From positions 62,001 to 126,000 of the forward strand of contig JAALGY010000032.1 of assembly GCA_032358165.1 (NCBI GenBank): a stretch of 64,000 nucleotides of DNA, given 5' to 3'. The position numbers and the translations under genes are program-made. The stretch is from Diplosphaera chodatii (Eukaryota > Chlorophyta > Trebouxiophyceae > Prasiolales > Stichococcaceae). Within the stretch, counting starts at the first letter, position 1. Each line of letters opens with the position of its first letter. Below the pieces are notes generated by a model. It saw nothing but the letters and a program-made list of their open reading frames with translations. It was not told where the DNA came from and searched no databases. Positions 11,637-23,142 of this stretch are shown here, piece after piece.

Positions 11637-14600
11637 ATGTGCTGCCACGCAGCTGTCATGCGACAGCGAGCACTTGCATGCGCAGTGGGGGCTTGGGAGC
11701 TGTGCGGTGAGCGCTTCTACTCGCGGCACGAGCTGTATGCGATGGCATGGAGCGACGTGCACCTGGAGCATCTCAGGTAACTGCAAATCGGTGCACATGT
11801 CACGTTATCTGCAGCATGCAGGGGTCACGCAGCGCTGCATGCGCTGCGCTATTGGCCATCCATGCTGTGTGCCCAGATGGCACACGACTTGTGCAAGAGC
11901 CAGCAGCGCAGCAGGTTGGGTCGGCGCTGGTGCAACACCGGCGCATTGGCGATGAGCATGCAAGCGCGCTGGACCAAATGCGCTGCAGGGTGGCTGCGGC
12001 CCCATTTGGCGGACCCATCGCCACCATCCGCGACGACAGCAAGCCGGTGCCGCTGGGCCCCGCCGGCAGCGTCTCGACGGCAGCGCCCGCCCTCCGCACC
12101 TACAGCGCCGCAGGCAGGCTGCGCAGGCGCTGCAGCAGCATGTGCGTATGTTGCTGACGCTGGGCTAGTGAGATGATCTTCGGTATGGTGCACGGCAGGG
12201 AGGCCACTGGCAGCGGTTGCGTGGGATCATGGCCGTATCGCCGCCATGGGCTGGTCGGCGGCACACGAGCTGCTGGTGCTGCAGGACACTGGCGAGGTAC
12301 AGCTTGAACAGAGCTCAGCCAACATATTCGGTGCCGCAACAATACTGGTCATGTCGACCACCACATGCGCTGCTACACACTTCGTTATCTTGGCAGTCAT
12401 CGTCGCACGGCAGTCTGTGCTATGTACACACATGACAGCCCAATCAAATGCTGTGGGCGGCAAGCAGTCAGCTGCCCGAATGCCGTCTTGACGACCGGCC
12501 CGCATCTGTGCAGGTGCTCGCATACAGCATGTTTGGGCAGCAGCTGCCGCGCCACTTCTCGCTCGGCGCCGCTGTGAAGCGCGAGGGCATCGCCAGCGCG
12601 ATCATCGCTGGCAACGTGCTGGTGGCGCAGACGGTGGGTGGCAGCCTCTGAGCAGATGTGATTGCAAGTACGTGCACGCGGCTGTGCAGTCTAACAGCTA
12701 TGCGTGCTTGCGCATCAAAACATTCCAGAGCGCTTCGGACTCACATCATATGAATTAACGTACCTGTCAATCGCAGGCAGCTGGGGCATTGTGGGCGGTG
12801 GACGATTTGTTGGCAGAGGCGCCACAGCCGCAGCGCCTGGCGTCGGGCGCGTGGCAGGGCAGCGCGCACTGCTGGGCGCTGCTGCCGCCCTCGCAGTCAC
12901 CCTCCGGCTGTCTGGAGGTGGGCGGTCACAAGAACCGAAGAGCGTCTGTTCTTGGGAAAAAAAGTCGAGGTTCCCTGACCAACGCCGGGTTTGAGCTGGT
13001 CTGCTGGGCGCTGCTGCTGCTGTCGCAGCCGCCCTCCGGCTGCGTCGACTTGGGCTTCAGTGCATTTTATGTAAAAGGGCGAAGGGCTATACAGCACACA
13101 GAAGATTCGGATCCATCAAGCATGCAGCATTGGTGGGCGTTGCTGCCGATGTCCCAACAAGAAAAGCCGCCGCTAGCCTTGGATGCTGTCTACCATAGAG
13201 TGATGGCGGTGCTTTGTATAAAGTGTGGTAAGTGTGTGTGAAGCAGTTAGCCAGCTCCATAAGAGTGACCCTGCATCCTCAGGTGCTGGTTGCAGCTGGC
13301 GACAGCGTGTGGGTGGTGGACGCAGATGCCGCCGTCGATCAGGGCCTGACGGCGGGGCCCCTCTCACGGCTGGCGGTGTCACCCGATGGGCGCTTTGTTG
13401 CCGGCATCAATGCCTCAGGTGGGGGTTGCAGCATCCCAGAGAAGCTCGAGCTTTCATCCGGCATGGTATGCTGGCCTTGGCACCCAGCAGGGTCATCCTT
13501 CTGCCGTTGTGCCACAGCGGGCGGGGGGCGAAAGCCAGCTGCCTGATGTACAGACAAGCGGCACTGCATACACAGCAGGGCTCCAGCAACGTGTGCGGTG
13601 CTGGTGCAGGGCGCCTGTCGGTGTGGACCGCCGACTTCTCACGTGCGCTCAGCGATTACGACTCAGGCAGACCAGGCAGGATCCACTTGTGTGCACTTGG
13701 AACAAAAGATGAGGCATTGAAACTCGGCATATGCATTTTGGACACCTGCAGCACGGCTGCACCTCCCAACGCTGCAAGGCCGCCTGATGTGATGATGGGG
13801 ATGTGAACTGACGCCAGCTTCTGCACTGCAGGCGGCACCCTGGAGCACCTTGCGTGGTGTGGGTCAGACGCCCTACTCCTCATGTGGGAGGTGCGCATTG
13901 GACGGCATCAGTGTGCCGTGCAACCGCGTGCTTCGTTTGAGTTTTCGTCTTCCTGCCTGCTGCTGGTGATGATGCCTGGCTGGTCTCGTCCCCCGATACA
14001 GGGGGACGATGTGCTGCTCATGGTGGGGCCGCTGGGCGACACGGTGGAGTTCCCGGTGGCCCCGCCCGTGGCGCTGGTGCCGGAGCGCGACGGCGTGCGC
14101 ATCATCAGCGACGAGGGCCACGAGCTGCTGCGGCGGGTGCCCGGGCCGTTGGCGGATGTGTTCAGAGTGGGGTCCACGACCCCAGGTGATACCAGGCGCC
14201 AGAGACCATTCGAGACTTTGCCCGCAACATTTCAGAGACGTAAGCAGTGTGTGTCAGTCGATGCTTCAGCATGTACAGCTGGGGTCGACACCCTCCTGCT
14301 GTAAATTCCAGCCAAGGTGACACTGGCCTGCTGCTCTGCGGCCACACTGTCGTGGTAAATGCGGTGCTCCTGCTCTCATGTTCGTGATGCTTACTGTAAT
14401 GTCCAACGACTTGCCGAGCAGCGCTGGATAGCCTGCCCTTCTGCAACCGATCCGACCAGGCTGCTGTGTCCTGCCTGCATGCAGGTGCCATTCTGCACGA
14501 TGCCCGGGAGCTGTTCGACGCGCAGAACCCGCGCGCCGACGGCCTGCTGCGCTCCATCGCCGGCGAGCTGCCGACGGCCGTGGCGACATGCGTCGCAGCA

Positions 14601-17600
14601 GCAGCGGCAGAGCTGGACGTCCTCCGGCAAGCAGCCCTGCTGAAGGCGAGCTGTGGTGCCACTGCTGAGCTATGCCGACCATGCCCCTTTCTGCAGAGCT
14701 AAATATGTTGGACATGTGCCAGGTGGCTGACTTTGCCACGACCCTGCAGCTTGTTGTCCACCTGGATGCTGCATCGCAGCAGAACGGGTTCAGAGGCATG
14801 CCATACTTGATATGATCGCAGGCGGCCTGTTATGGGCGGGCATTTGTACCAGCGGGCGGCTTCCCCCGCGACGGCATCGTCGGCGTGGTGCGGCGGCTGC
14901 GGCTGCTGAACGCGATGCGGGAGCCTTCGGTGGGTGCTGTACCCCGACAATCACTGCTGATTCATGGGTACCGGCTGCCCTTGTGGGTACCATGTCGCAG
15001 TGACATGAGAACCCTGATATGCTACTCAAGCTGCAGCTTGGTGCCCATGTATGCTGTCAAGCATGCTTTGACACCTTACGATTGCTGGCCGCAACCCATC
15101 TGGAGCTCTTCAATAGGTGTGCTGCCCCCGAACGCTTTCCTGAATGCGCTGGGTTCTAGGATGCAGGTGGGTATCCCGCTGACCATGGCGCAGCTGGAGG
15201 TGGTCTCCCTGCAGGGTGCCGTGGCGGCGCTGGTCGCGGCGCGGCAGCACCTGCTGGCGGCGCGCGCCTGCCGCCAGTTGGGCCTGGACGTTGCTCAGGC
15301 ACGAAATCCTGACATGCAGCTGCCATCCAGCTCCTGTGTGACCATCGAGGGCAGTGTTGACTATAGCAGAGGGTGTGGCGGCTGCCAAGGTTGCTGCTTC
15401 CCGCATGCGCACCATGTACTGCAAGGAAACGAGTGAAACCAGGTGGCACTGGCACCAGCAGTCAGCAGCGCCCATTGCGTTGGCGCTGCATAACCCCTGG
15501 TGCCTGTAAGGCCCCTTCTGCTTTGTCTCCTTGCTGTACTGTGTGCATGCGGGTGCCTGCAGCACCCTCAGCTGCACTGCGCTGCCTGGGCTGCCTGATC
15601 CAGCACACATTCGAGTGAGGGAAACCTGTGCAGTGACTCCTGTGACCTTGCAAGCGTGCGCTGGCTTTGCGACGTAATATTGCAGCCGTGGGCGGCAGCA
15701 CTTGCTCAGGCTGCTCCTGTGAAGCCGCACCATCAAGGCTGCATGTAGATACGACGCTCGGCACCAGCAATGCACAGCATTCAGTGCTGTGCGTCATGTC
15801 CACCGCATATACCCTGCTCAGCTGCACTGGGGGACCCTGCACTGGGGCACCGCCACAGTTCTGTACCCCTGATGCCTGCTCAGTGTGCAGAACGACACCT
15901 GCAGGTGCAGAGCCCAGGTCACGCTTCCTCATACCTGCACAGGTGCTGGTGGACTGGGCGTGCGCAAAGGTCAGCGCGAACGGCGGCGTGCCGGACGGCG
16001 AGCTGCGAGATGCGCTGCACGCCAAGCTCGCTGCCGAAGGTGTGGCCACTACAGTGTGCAGATGTGCTTTGCGGCTGCGACCTGACCTGCACAGTATTGG
16101 GATGTGTAAGCCTGCATCTGTGCCCGCATCTGCTCGATGGACATTGCCTGCAGGTGCAGCAGGCAGCGACAGCTTCTGTGCAACGGTCGTGCACAGGTAC
16201 AGGGGTGCGCTACGCGCGCATCGCCGCGCACGCGCAGTCGCTGGGGCGGCCCCGCCTGGCGACGCTGCTGCTCGAGCACGAGACCCGCGCGGGGGAGCAG
16301 GTGCAGATGCTTACCACCCTGCGGCTGACATGAGCGCTGCGTGTTGCATGCGTCTGAACTGTGGCCAGCAGCCACAGAAACACAGGCGCCGGGCCACAGT
16401 GGCGTCCCTCCCTCTGCCGAGTTTGTTTGTGGGGATGTTGCAATGGCGGTGCTGGGGTTTACCAGTATGGGCGCTGCTGCTGCTGGCGCTGAATTCCCGG
16501 TTTGGTTCTGAACCCTGTACCCCCAAACCCCTCAGCTGTACCTGCAGGTGCCGCTGCTGCTGGCGCTGGGCGAGCAGGAGCGGGCGCTGGATGCAGCGCT
16601 GGCGGCGGGGGACCCAGATTTGATCCACGTCGCGCTGGCGGCGGCCTTCAGGTGCTGGCGGGCCCTGAATGGCTCTCACATCAGCAGAGTCGCGTGCACA
16701 CAGAATGGCAGCTGTGTGGGGCCATCATCAGCACTGGGCGGGCATGGCCTCCCTCAAGCCTGCAGTAATCGCCACCTCTGCTGCTGATGTGCCAAGCTGC
16801 ACCTGTACACCAGGCAAATTCTGCAGCTCGTACTGGCACTGTTGCTGTATGGCTGTGCCAGCGTGAGGTGTACCGCGTGCGTCTGTACCGCACAGAGCCA
16901 AGCCGCTGTCAGACTTCCTGGCTGTGCTGGTGGCGCGGCCGGCGGCGCGCACGCTGTTCGAGTCCTACTGCGCTGCTCAGGTCCGTGACCCAAAGGATGT
17001 GACTGTCACATAGTGAAAGCCGCTGTTTGCTTTGCCGAACAGCGTGCCTTTGGCTTTTCGGCTTCTGCACATGTGGCTGGGAGCAGGCTGCAGCAACAAG
17101 TGCATCCTCCAGACCCAGACTGCATCTTGAGGATGCGCTTGCACCCGCACCCACCCACCTACCAGCCGTGATGAACGCCTGACTGCGCACGTGGTCATGA
17201 AGCTCTTGTGACATGGTTGTGTGAATGGTACAGTGGCACCCCTGCGCAGTAGCAATCCCACTACAAGCGCCCCATGCTGTGCAGTGCGGGCGGCGCACAC
17301 TTGACAGCAAGTCACCTTGTTTGCTGCTGGTACCTGGATGGCAGGATGTTGGAGGTTTTAGCTGTCCAATGTTTCACTTCTTTTTTGGATACGCAGGAGC
17401 CGGAGCTGCTGGAGCAGATGCTGATGGCGGGCGGCAGGACGGCGGCCATCGGCGACCTCCGGCTGCGGGAGGCGGTCGCGCTGCAGGTCTCCGGGTGCGC
17501 GCGGTCTGACGTCCTGCCACGTAGGGTTTAGGGGTTTGTGTGCACCCCACACCATGTCGCAGGAGGCGCAGAGGAGCGCTGTTGCACGCAGCGTGCGCCC

Positions 17601-20037
17601 GCGGTCCCTGCAGCCTGCAGCGCACGACCTGCCCACAGCAGCAGGGCAGCGCAGCGCCTGCTGACGCCTGCGTGTGCGCGCTGTGCAGCGGTGCCACCAG
17701 CCCCACGGCAGCGTCCCCCGGCGGGCCCGGCGCCCAGCCCAGCGTCGCGGCCACCGTGAAGCTGCTGGAGCGCGCCGCCGAGCTGTACGGCCAGGCAAGC
17801 TGGCCGCAGATGTTATGTGGTATCATGATTTTTCCTAGTTCAAGCCGAGGTTCTGGGTCAGATTGATGTCCCAGCTCAGTCTGCAGGTGCATGGGCCCAC
17901 TGGAAGTCCTGGCGCAGGATGCAGGCCATGTCGTGTTCACTTGGTATATGGACATACTCAATACCTGCGGCGACGCTCCGTACAACTGATGTTGGCCGGC
18001 CGCAGAGCAAGGAGCACGTGTTCCAGGTGAAGGCGACGGCGGAGTTTGCCAGGCTGCGGCGGTGCCAGGCGGAGCTGGAAGTCGAAACCGGGCAGCTCGC
18101 CTTCGTGGGCCTCAGCGTCATCAGCAGCCTGCGCCAGGTGAGGTTTTTCAGGGTAATAGTGGGGTCTTGGGTTTGGTGAGTCAGTGCCAGGCGGAGCTGG
18201 AGGTGGGCACTGGGCAGCTTGCCTTCGTGGGCCCCAGCGTCATTGGCAGTTTGCGGCAGGTGCGGGGTAGAGTTTAGGGTGTGCGGCTGGTGCGGGCTCA
18301 TGTCTGCGAGCACAGCTGCGTTTGCCTTGGCCCGGGAAAGGGCCAGGCGTTTGCACTGACTACGTCAAGCAGCTAGTCACACTTTGACGCCAGTCGCATC
18401 AAGCTGCTCACCTGGGGCCGTGTCCAAAAGCACGAGCAGATGTCTGTTGCTGCCAGGCGGTGCGGCTGGGCAACGACAGGGCGGCGGCGCGGCTGCGCTC
18501 GGAGTTCCGCATCAGCGACCGCCGCTTCTGGGGCATCAAGGTGACTAGGCTCGCTGTTCGCAGCAGTTTGGCGCTGTTCGCAGCCCACGAGTGGTGTTTT
18601 CGCCGATTGCCTGCTTTGATGAGCCCAGGCGAGAAACAGGTGGCGAGGTGCTGCAAACAACTTCGTCCATTTCAATGGTGTTGGGAACTGTGCTGCCTCA
18701 AATTGCCAAAGTACCACTGAGGTAGCCTGGTGTAGCTCGGCAGACTCGCCCAATGTCGAACCAGTGCAAGGATGCATGCATCCTCCGCAGATCCGGGCGC
18801 TGGCGGAGAAGCAGCAGTGGGAGGCGCTGGACGCGTTTTCGCACGAGCGCAAGGCACCCGTCGGCCTCGAGGCCTTCATCGCCGCCGCCCGCGCCCACGG
18901 CGCCCCCACCGGCGTCCTGGCCAGGTGACGTCTGCTGACAGCTCAGGACTGGACGTTAGGACACACCCCCTGCTGCAGGGTGGTGCATGCGTGCTCTGGG
19001 GCGACACCATCTTGCAGCCTGCACTGGGTCGTGTGCTGGCAACATCGGAACAGCAGCAGCCGAGTTGCCGGGCACACCATCAGCACCTGGCACACGACTC
19101 TAAGTGCGCCAGCTGCTGGTTTCGCGCCAGAGCTTCGGCCGCTTGACTTTGAAACCCACAACATGCAGTATAATTAGTTCCACTGTGACAAGCAGCAGCG
19201 CAAGGCGAGCTTGTCGTCATGTTAGTTCCACCGTGACAAGCAGCAGCGCAAGGCGAGGTTATCGTCATGATGTGTCATTTGACACAGTCCAGTTTCAGCA
19301 GTTCTGCTCTGTGCAGGTTCATCGCACGGCTGCCGACCGGCAAGCACAATCCGGAAGAATTGCCGCAAACCCTGAGTCTTCCACTAAATGCTCTATTTCA
19401 TTCTCAGGTTCATTGCTTGGCTACCGAGCGGCAGGCGCACGGCGGAGGATTGGCCAGAGACCCCGGCTCGGACCTGTATCACCAGTACTCCTGCTCTGTC
19501 CAGGTTCATCGCGCGGCTGCCGAGCGGGAAGCGCAAGGCGGAGGAGTACGAGGCGGCCGGCATGCTGGCGGAAGCAGCGGAAGCAGCAGCCATCGCCAAG
19601 GACGGCGAGCTGCTGAACCGCATCCAGGCCGCCGTCGGCGCCGGCAGCCCCCTCGGCGGCGCCATCTCCCAGGTGAACTTCAGAACATCACGATGCCGCA
19701 TCCGACTCCCTCCCTCCATCATACTATACGCACCTAGGTCGCCATCGGCGCAGGCGGCCCCCTCATGCGGCGCCCATCTCCCAGGCGAGCTACAGCCTTC
19801 TGAGGCAGAGGGGTCGCGCCCTGCGCTCTGGGCGCAGGCTGCGCCAGGCTGGCGCCTTGACCTGTCATCTGGATGTCCAGGGCTGTATGCATTGGAGGTG
19901 CTGCAGCTGCACGGCCATGGATGTGCAGGAGGTGGTGATGTGAGGGCGGTTCTGTGTCTGCGCCGCTGCAGATCCGGGAACGGCTGCAGCTGCCCAGCAT
20001 GCCGAGCATCGGCGGCAGCAGCGGCGGCGCGCGGTAG
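11637..20037 (+). CDS. VPS16: Vacuolar protein sorting protein 16 (HOPS/CORVET core subunit)
   Basis: VPS16 binds the SM protein VPS33 and is a core subunit of the HOPS and CORVET tethers that drive fusion at endosomes and vacuoles. Conserved landmarks appear in family order over roughly 20 exons: RHELYAMAWS, PFGGPIATIRDD, AAMGWSAAHELLVLQDTGE, FGQQLPRHFSLG, a beta-propeller-like middle (SPDGRFVAG; DGVRIISDEGHELLRRVPG), then the VPS16 C-terminal domain (VVRRLRLLNAMRE, VGIPLTMAQLE, LLLEHETRAGEQ, FRISDRRFWGIK). The last exon is 19972-20037. Exact early exons are 11637-11776, 11989-12113, 12199-12296, 12514-12633, 12777-12917 and 13283-13418. The intron after 12113 uses a GC donor: only that splice gives the family sequence YSAAGRPLAAVAWDHG. 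The first ATG at 11637 opens the frame but a start further upstream is possible. Several introns hold partial copies of neighbouring exons, listed separately. Confidence 0.92.
13001..13052 (+). repeat. Intronic ghost copy of a VPS16 exon end (copy of 12869-12917)
   Basis: The end of the exon at 12777-12917 reads CWALLPPSQSPSGCLE. 132 bp further on the intron reads CWALLLLSQPPSGCVD in the matching frame. A third, weaker copy (WWALLPMSQ) starts near 13129. The donor dinucleotide is lost in the 13001 copy. Confidence 0.8.
18184..18259 (+). repeat. Duplicate VPS16 exon segment with open frame and splice sites
   Basis: It copies 18062-18137 at an offset of exactly 122 bp over 76 bp. The frame is kept (AELEVGTGQLAFVG versus AELEVETGQLAFVG). 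It ends CAG followed by GTGCGG, a usable donor, and is preceded by TCAG, a possible acceptor. It may be a ghost or an alternative exon. Confidence 0.85.
19174..19269 (+). repeat. 48-bp direct tandem repeat, two copies, in a VPS16 intron
   Basis: Copies at 19174-19221 and 19222-19269 differ at only a few bases. Both contain AGCGCAAGGCGAG, close to AGCGCAAGGCGGAG in the exon at 19504, so they may be older degraded pieces of that exon. Confidence 0.85.
19317..19503 (+). repeat. Two ghost copies of the start of VPS16 exon 19504-19672
   Basis: The real exon starts FIARLPSGKRKAEE at 19504. Copies start at 19317 (FIARLPTGKHNPEE) and 19408 (FIAWLPSGRRTAED), each directly after an AG acceptor. Spacing is 91 and 96 bp. 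Both copies drift away after about 15 codons. Confidence 0.88.
19739..19784 (+). repeat. Ghost copy of the end of VPS16 exon 19504-19672
   Basis: The exon end before the donor (GGCGCCATCTCCCAG/GTGA) recurs 112 bp downstream as GGCGCCCATCTCCCAG/GCGA. The GT donor has become GC and one base is inserted. This exon therefore has ghosts on both sides. Confidence 0.8.
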
Positions 20038-20473
20038 CATGGGTGTGGCCGCCGCACAATGGCCGGGCAGCTGCTTCTACGGGCCAGCCTACACTGTCTG
20101 CAAGTGGCTGGTGGCTGGCAGTATGACATGCCGCTACTGTAAAATATCGGAGAGTGATGCTGTGTGCCTGTGCATGTCGCTGGTTTGTGGGTTTCCTTTG
20201 CAGCTAAGCAGTACATCAAGCATATGTAGCCGGAGGATCACAGCACTTTGCAGAAATCAAAACCAAACCCAGGCCATCTTGAATCCTGGCTGCTGCACAC
20301 ATATTGCACGCCGTCCTCGTGCAGGCTAACACCATTGTTTGCCGTTGATCACATGCGCTTTCAGAGCGTGCTTTGCACAGTGTCACAGTTCCTCTGCACC
20401 TACCAAGAGACCGTGCGAGTTCCTCCCGTTTTGGGGTGGCCACCGCCCGCGGGTGGCCACCCTTGGGCCCCTG
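20038..20473. other. Convergent 3' intergenic region
   Basis: It lies between the VPS16 stop and the stop of the minus-strand gene. A TGTAA motif at 20138-20142, about 100 bp after the VPS16 stop, fits the green-algal polyadenylation signal. A short inverted repeat GGTGGCCACC / GGGTGGCCACCC lies near 20436-20461. Confidence 0.5.
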
Positions 20474-23142
20474 TCAGCGGAAGAACTCGTTGCGGATGCG
20501 CTGCGCGGTGTTGGCGAAGTTGAGGACGCTGTTCTGCGACGCCACCGCCGAGTTGTACAGCCCCTGCGTCCCCGTCGCCTCCAGCACCTGAAACGAGCAT
20601 GCCGCCGTCACTGGGCAGCAGGTGCCAGCGGGAGGTGCAGGCACGCGGCATACATCTAGTGCCCACATGACCTACCTGCTCACAGTGTTGATACGCACAC
20701 ATCGCAGCATGGAACTGCATGTCCGGCAGCAGGGAGGGCTCATTAGACGCCGCTGAGCTTTGAGCGTATTGCTGTGTCAAGCGGGGGTCTGAGCGCCATC
20801 GCCGCAGGCATGTTTATAGGAGGTTAGAACTTAGGATCTAGAAGACGGCAGCGCACCTGGTCCTGCACTTTGTTGCCCAGCGGGTTGACCACGAAGCTGC
20901 TGAAGGCGTCCTTGGCAAAGTGCGCGCCCACCTGCAGCGACATGCTAAACCCTAAACACTACTGAAAACGCACGCCAAGGCGAGCAGGACACCGATGCCA
21001 GCCATCTTTCATGTCGTGCAACCCTCGGGTGGGCGCCACTGACCATTGCAAAGTGCAGAGGCATGCTTGCTGGCCAAACTGCCATGTTGCCGTGCGGCCT
21101 GCGGGCAGGCAGCGCAGCGCATGCGGGCGCTGCCCACCTGCTGGATTCCCAGGACTACCGCCACGGCGGCGGTCCAGTCCACCCCGGGCGCCACGTCGAT
21201 CAGCAGCTCCGAGCCGGCGCCCAGCGCGGCGTTCATGATGAGCGTCTTTGTCGACTTTTCTGCAGCCCACGTCAAACTCCCCTGACTGGTAGGATCATCT
21301 GCCAGACTTCTTGCTACTGATGCAAACAGCAACAGCGCAGGCCGCAGCGAACCCTCGCTCAGTCAGTCAACGAAGTCGGTGGACATGCAAGGAGGTGGGG
21401 GCCTCACGGATGAAGATGCAGGTTTGCTCTTGCTGCAGCGCAAACACAGAAGCACCCGTCAGGCACATCCCCACGGCGGTCTTGCGGCACTGGGCACCAA
21501 GCCAGGACAGCTGCACTGCAAGCAGGCTGCTCACGGCGGGCAAGTGTGCACAGAAGCCGCCTTTGAGCAAGCACACGGATGCCTGTGCGCCGTCAGCATC
21601 ACGTTGCAGGGTTTAGGCACCCACCTCGTTGACGATGTTCATGGTGCGGCCCACCAGGTCGCACAGCACCGCGTACAGCGGCTCCTCCCCCTCGCCCTTG
21701 TTGATCTGCAGCGGCGGCAGCGGCCCACTGCTCAGCATACAGCATGCAGCATGCCACCGCCAGGGCGGGTGCCACACCGCCACCCTTCATTGCTGCGCCC
21801 ACCTCAAGATTATGCCGGACGCTCATCGTTTTAATCCGAGACTGCACGACACCAACATCTCTGCTGTTGATGGCATCCAACAACATGCTGTATATACGCC
21901 TGCAAATGCATGGCTGGGTACAAGGATGCATTGGGGCATCGGTAATTATGCAAATGCACCTGTTCGTAGTAGCAGCACTGTCACGCACCTGCTTTTTGAC
22001 ATTGAAGAGCGTGTGTCGGCCTGCATAGACACCAGCAGATCCGTCACAGCAGCATAGGCTGGAACAGGATGCTGCTCCACCCGCAGCCATTCGTCGCAAA
22101 CACGGCTGCTTGCAGCCAGCCCGCTCACCTCCATACTCCTGGATAAACTGCGTTCCGTGACGCGACAGCGCCTTTGGCCGCACCTGCACACCAAAGGAGC
22201 CGCCTGTGACCAGCTCCTGCTCGGCAGGTCTATCACTTCGATGCTGTGGCACGTCTGGCTTTGGAGGTCACCATTGCAAACACGTGCCAGCAGCTGGGCC
22301 CGCTGCTGCAGCCAAGCTCACTGCTGTGCGCTGAGCATGGGACACGATGCGGCCAAACTGGTGAACTGCCCAGCGGCCTGACCTTGAAGCTGGGCATGCC
22401 GTGGTAGCCGGACACGTTCATCATCGACTCCCACTCGCCCAGCTGGCTCTGCGGCATGGCGCTCAGCATATCCAGCTCGCCATACGGGTTTTTGCCTGCA
22501 CCAAGGCTCCTGCCAGTCAGAAGGCTGGCCGGTGATGCTTCCACACAGTGTCCAAGCGCGGCTTGCGGGTTGCGGTGAAGTGTGCGCCCAGTACACGACA
22601 AGTGTGAATATGACGCACCCAGGTGGTGCGACACGGCCACCAGGCGGCCAGCGCTGTCAAAGATCCTGCACATCGGGACACTCAAAGGGCATCATGCGCT
22701 GCAGCACCACATGGGGAGGCACAGCGGTGCTGCCAACACTGCAGTGGTGCGAAACCCAAGGGCGGTCGGCTGCAGCCTCGCCTGAAGTCGTCGTGGGACA
22801 CGTGCGCCTTCTTGAAGACGAAGCGCGCCGGCTGCTGCGCGAATTGTCCTGGCGACATGCACACGCGCGCACACGTCAGCCGCTGAGTCCTTGGCACATT
22901 CCCCAAGGCAGGTCGCGTGCAGCAGCACGTCCACAGGCACAATTCAAGGCGGCTCCGTGCGCTGCAGCAGTTCATGAGGAGCCGATCTCAGCACCAAGCC
23001 GCATGCTCGCAGGACGCTCACCTGCAAGGACCGCGCCCGTGCCGGGCTGCTGCGGCACCAGGTTCGGCGCCGGCGGTCCGACGCCCAGCTCCAAGATGTA
23101 GTTGGGATTGTTGACGTCGATGCGGCCCAGCTCGCCCTGCAT
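20474..23142 (-). CDS. Unrecognised multi-exon protein, possibly Tubby-C-terminal-like (LURP-one/scramblase fold)
   Basis: About a dozen exons can be read on the minus strand, ending FANTAQRIRNEFFR and a TGA at 20474-20476. Pieces in order: GELGRIDVNNPNYILELG (near 23100), ARFVFKKAHVSHDDF (22800), RIFDSAGRLVAVSHHL (22660), SFGVQVRPK / HGTQFIQEYGG (22180), TLFNVKKQ (22000), SRIKTMSVRHNLE (21830), EEPLYAVLCDLVGRTMNIVN (21660), LLIDVAPGVDWTAAVAVVLG (21190), and a C-terminal extension. Alternating short strands followed by a hydrophobic helix after an APGVD-type turn resemble LURP-one-related/phospholipid-scramblase domains. That is pattern inference only. Start codon and several exon borders are uncertain; the ATG at 23140-23142 is one candidate. 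No catalytic motif was seen. Confidence 0.45.

Noticed and set aside
16463..16497. Possible ghost of the VPS16 exon start at 16548
   Set aside because: The similarity is mostly a CTG run (GCGCTGCTGCTGCTGGCGCTG), which can arise by simple-sequence drift, so it was not counted among the ghosts.
15667..16623. 318-codon plus-strand open frame
   Set aside because: It runs through several VPS16 exons and introns. Only short in-frame stretches match VPS16, and the remainder is intron read-through.
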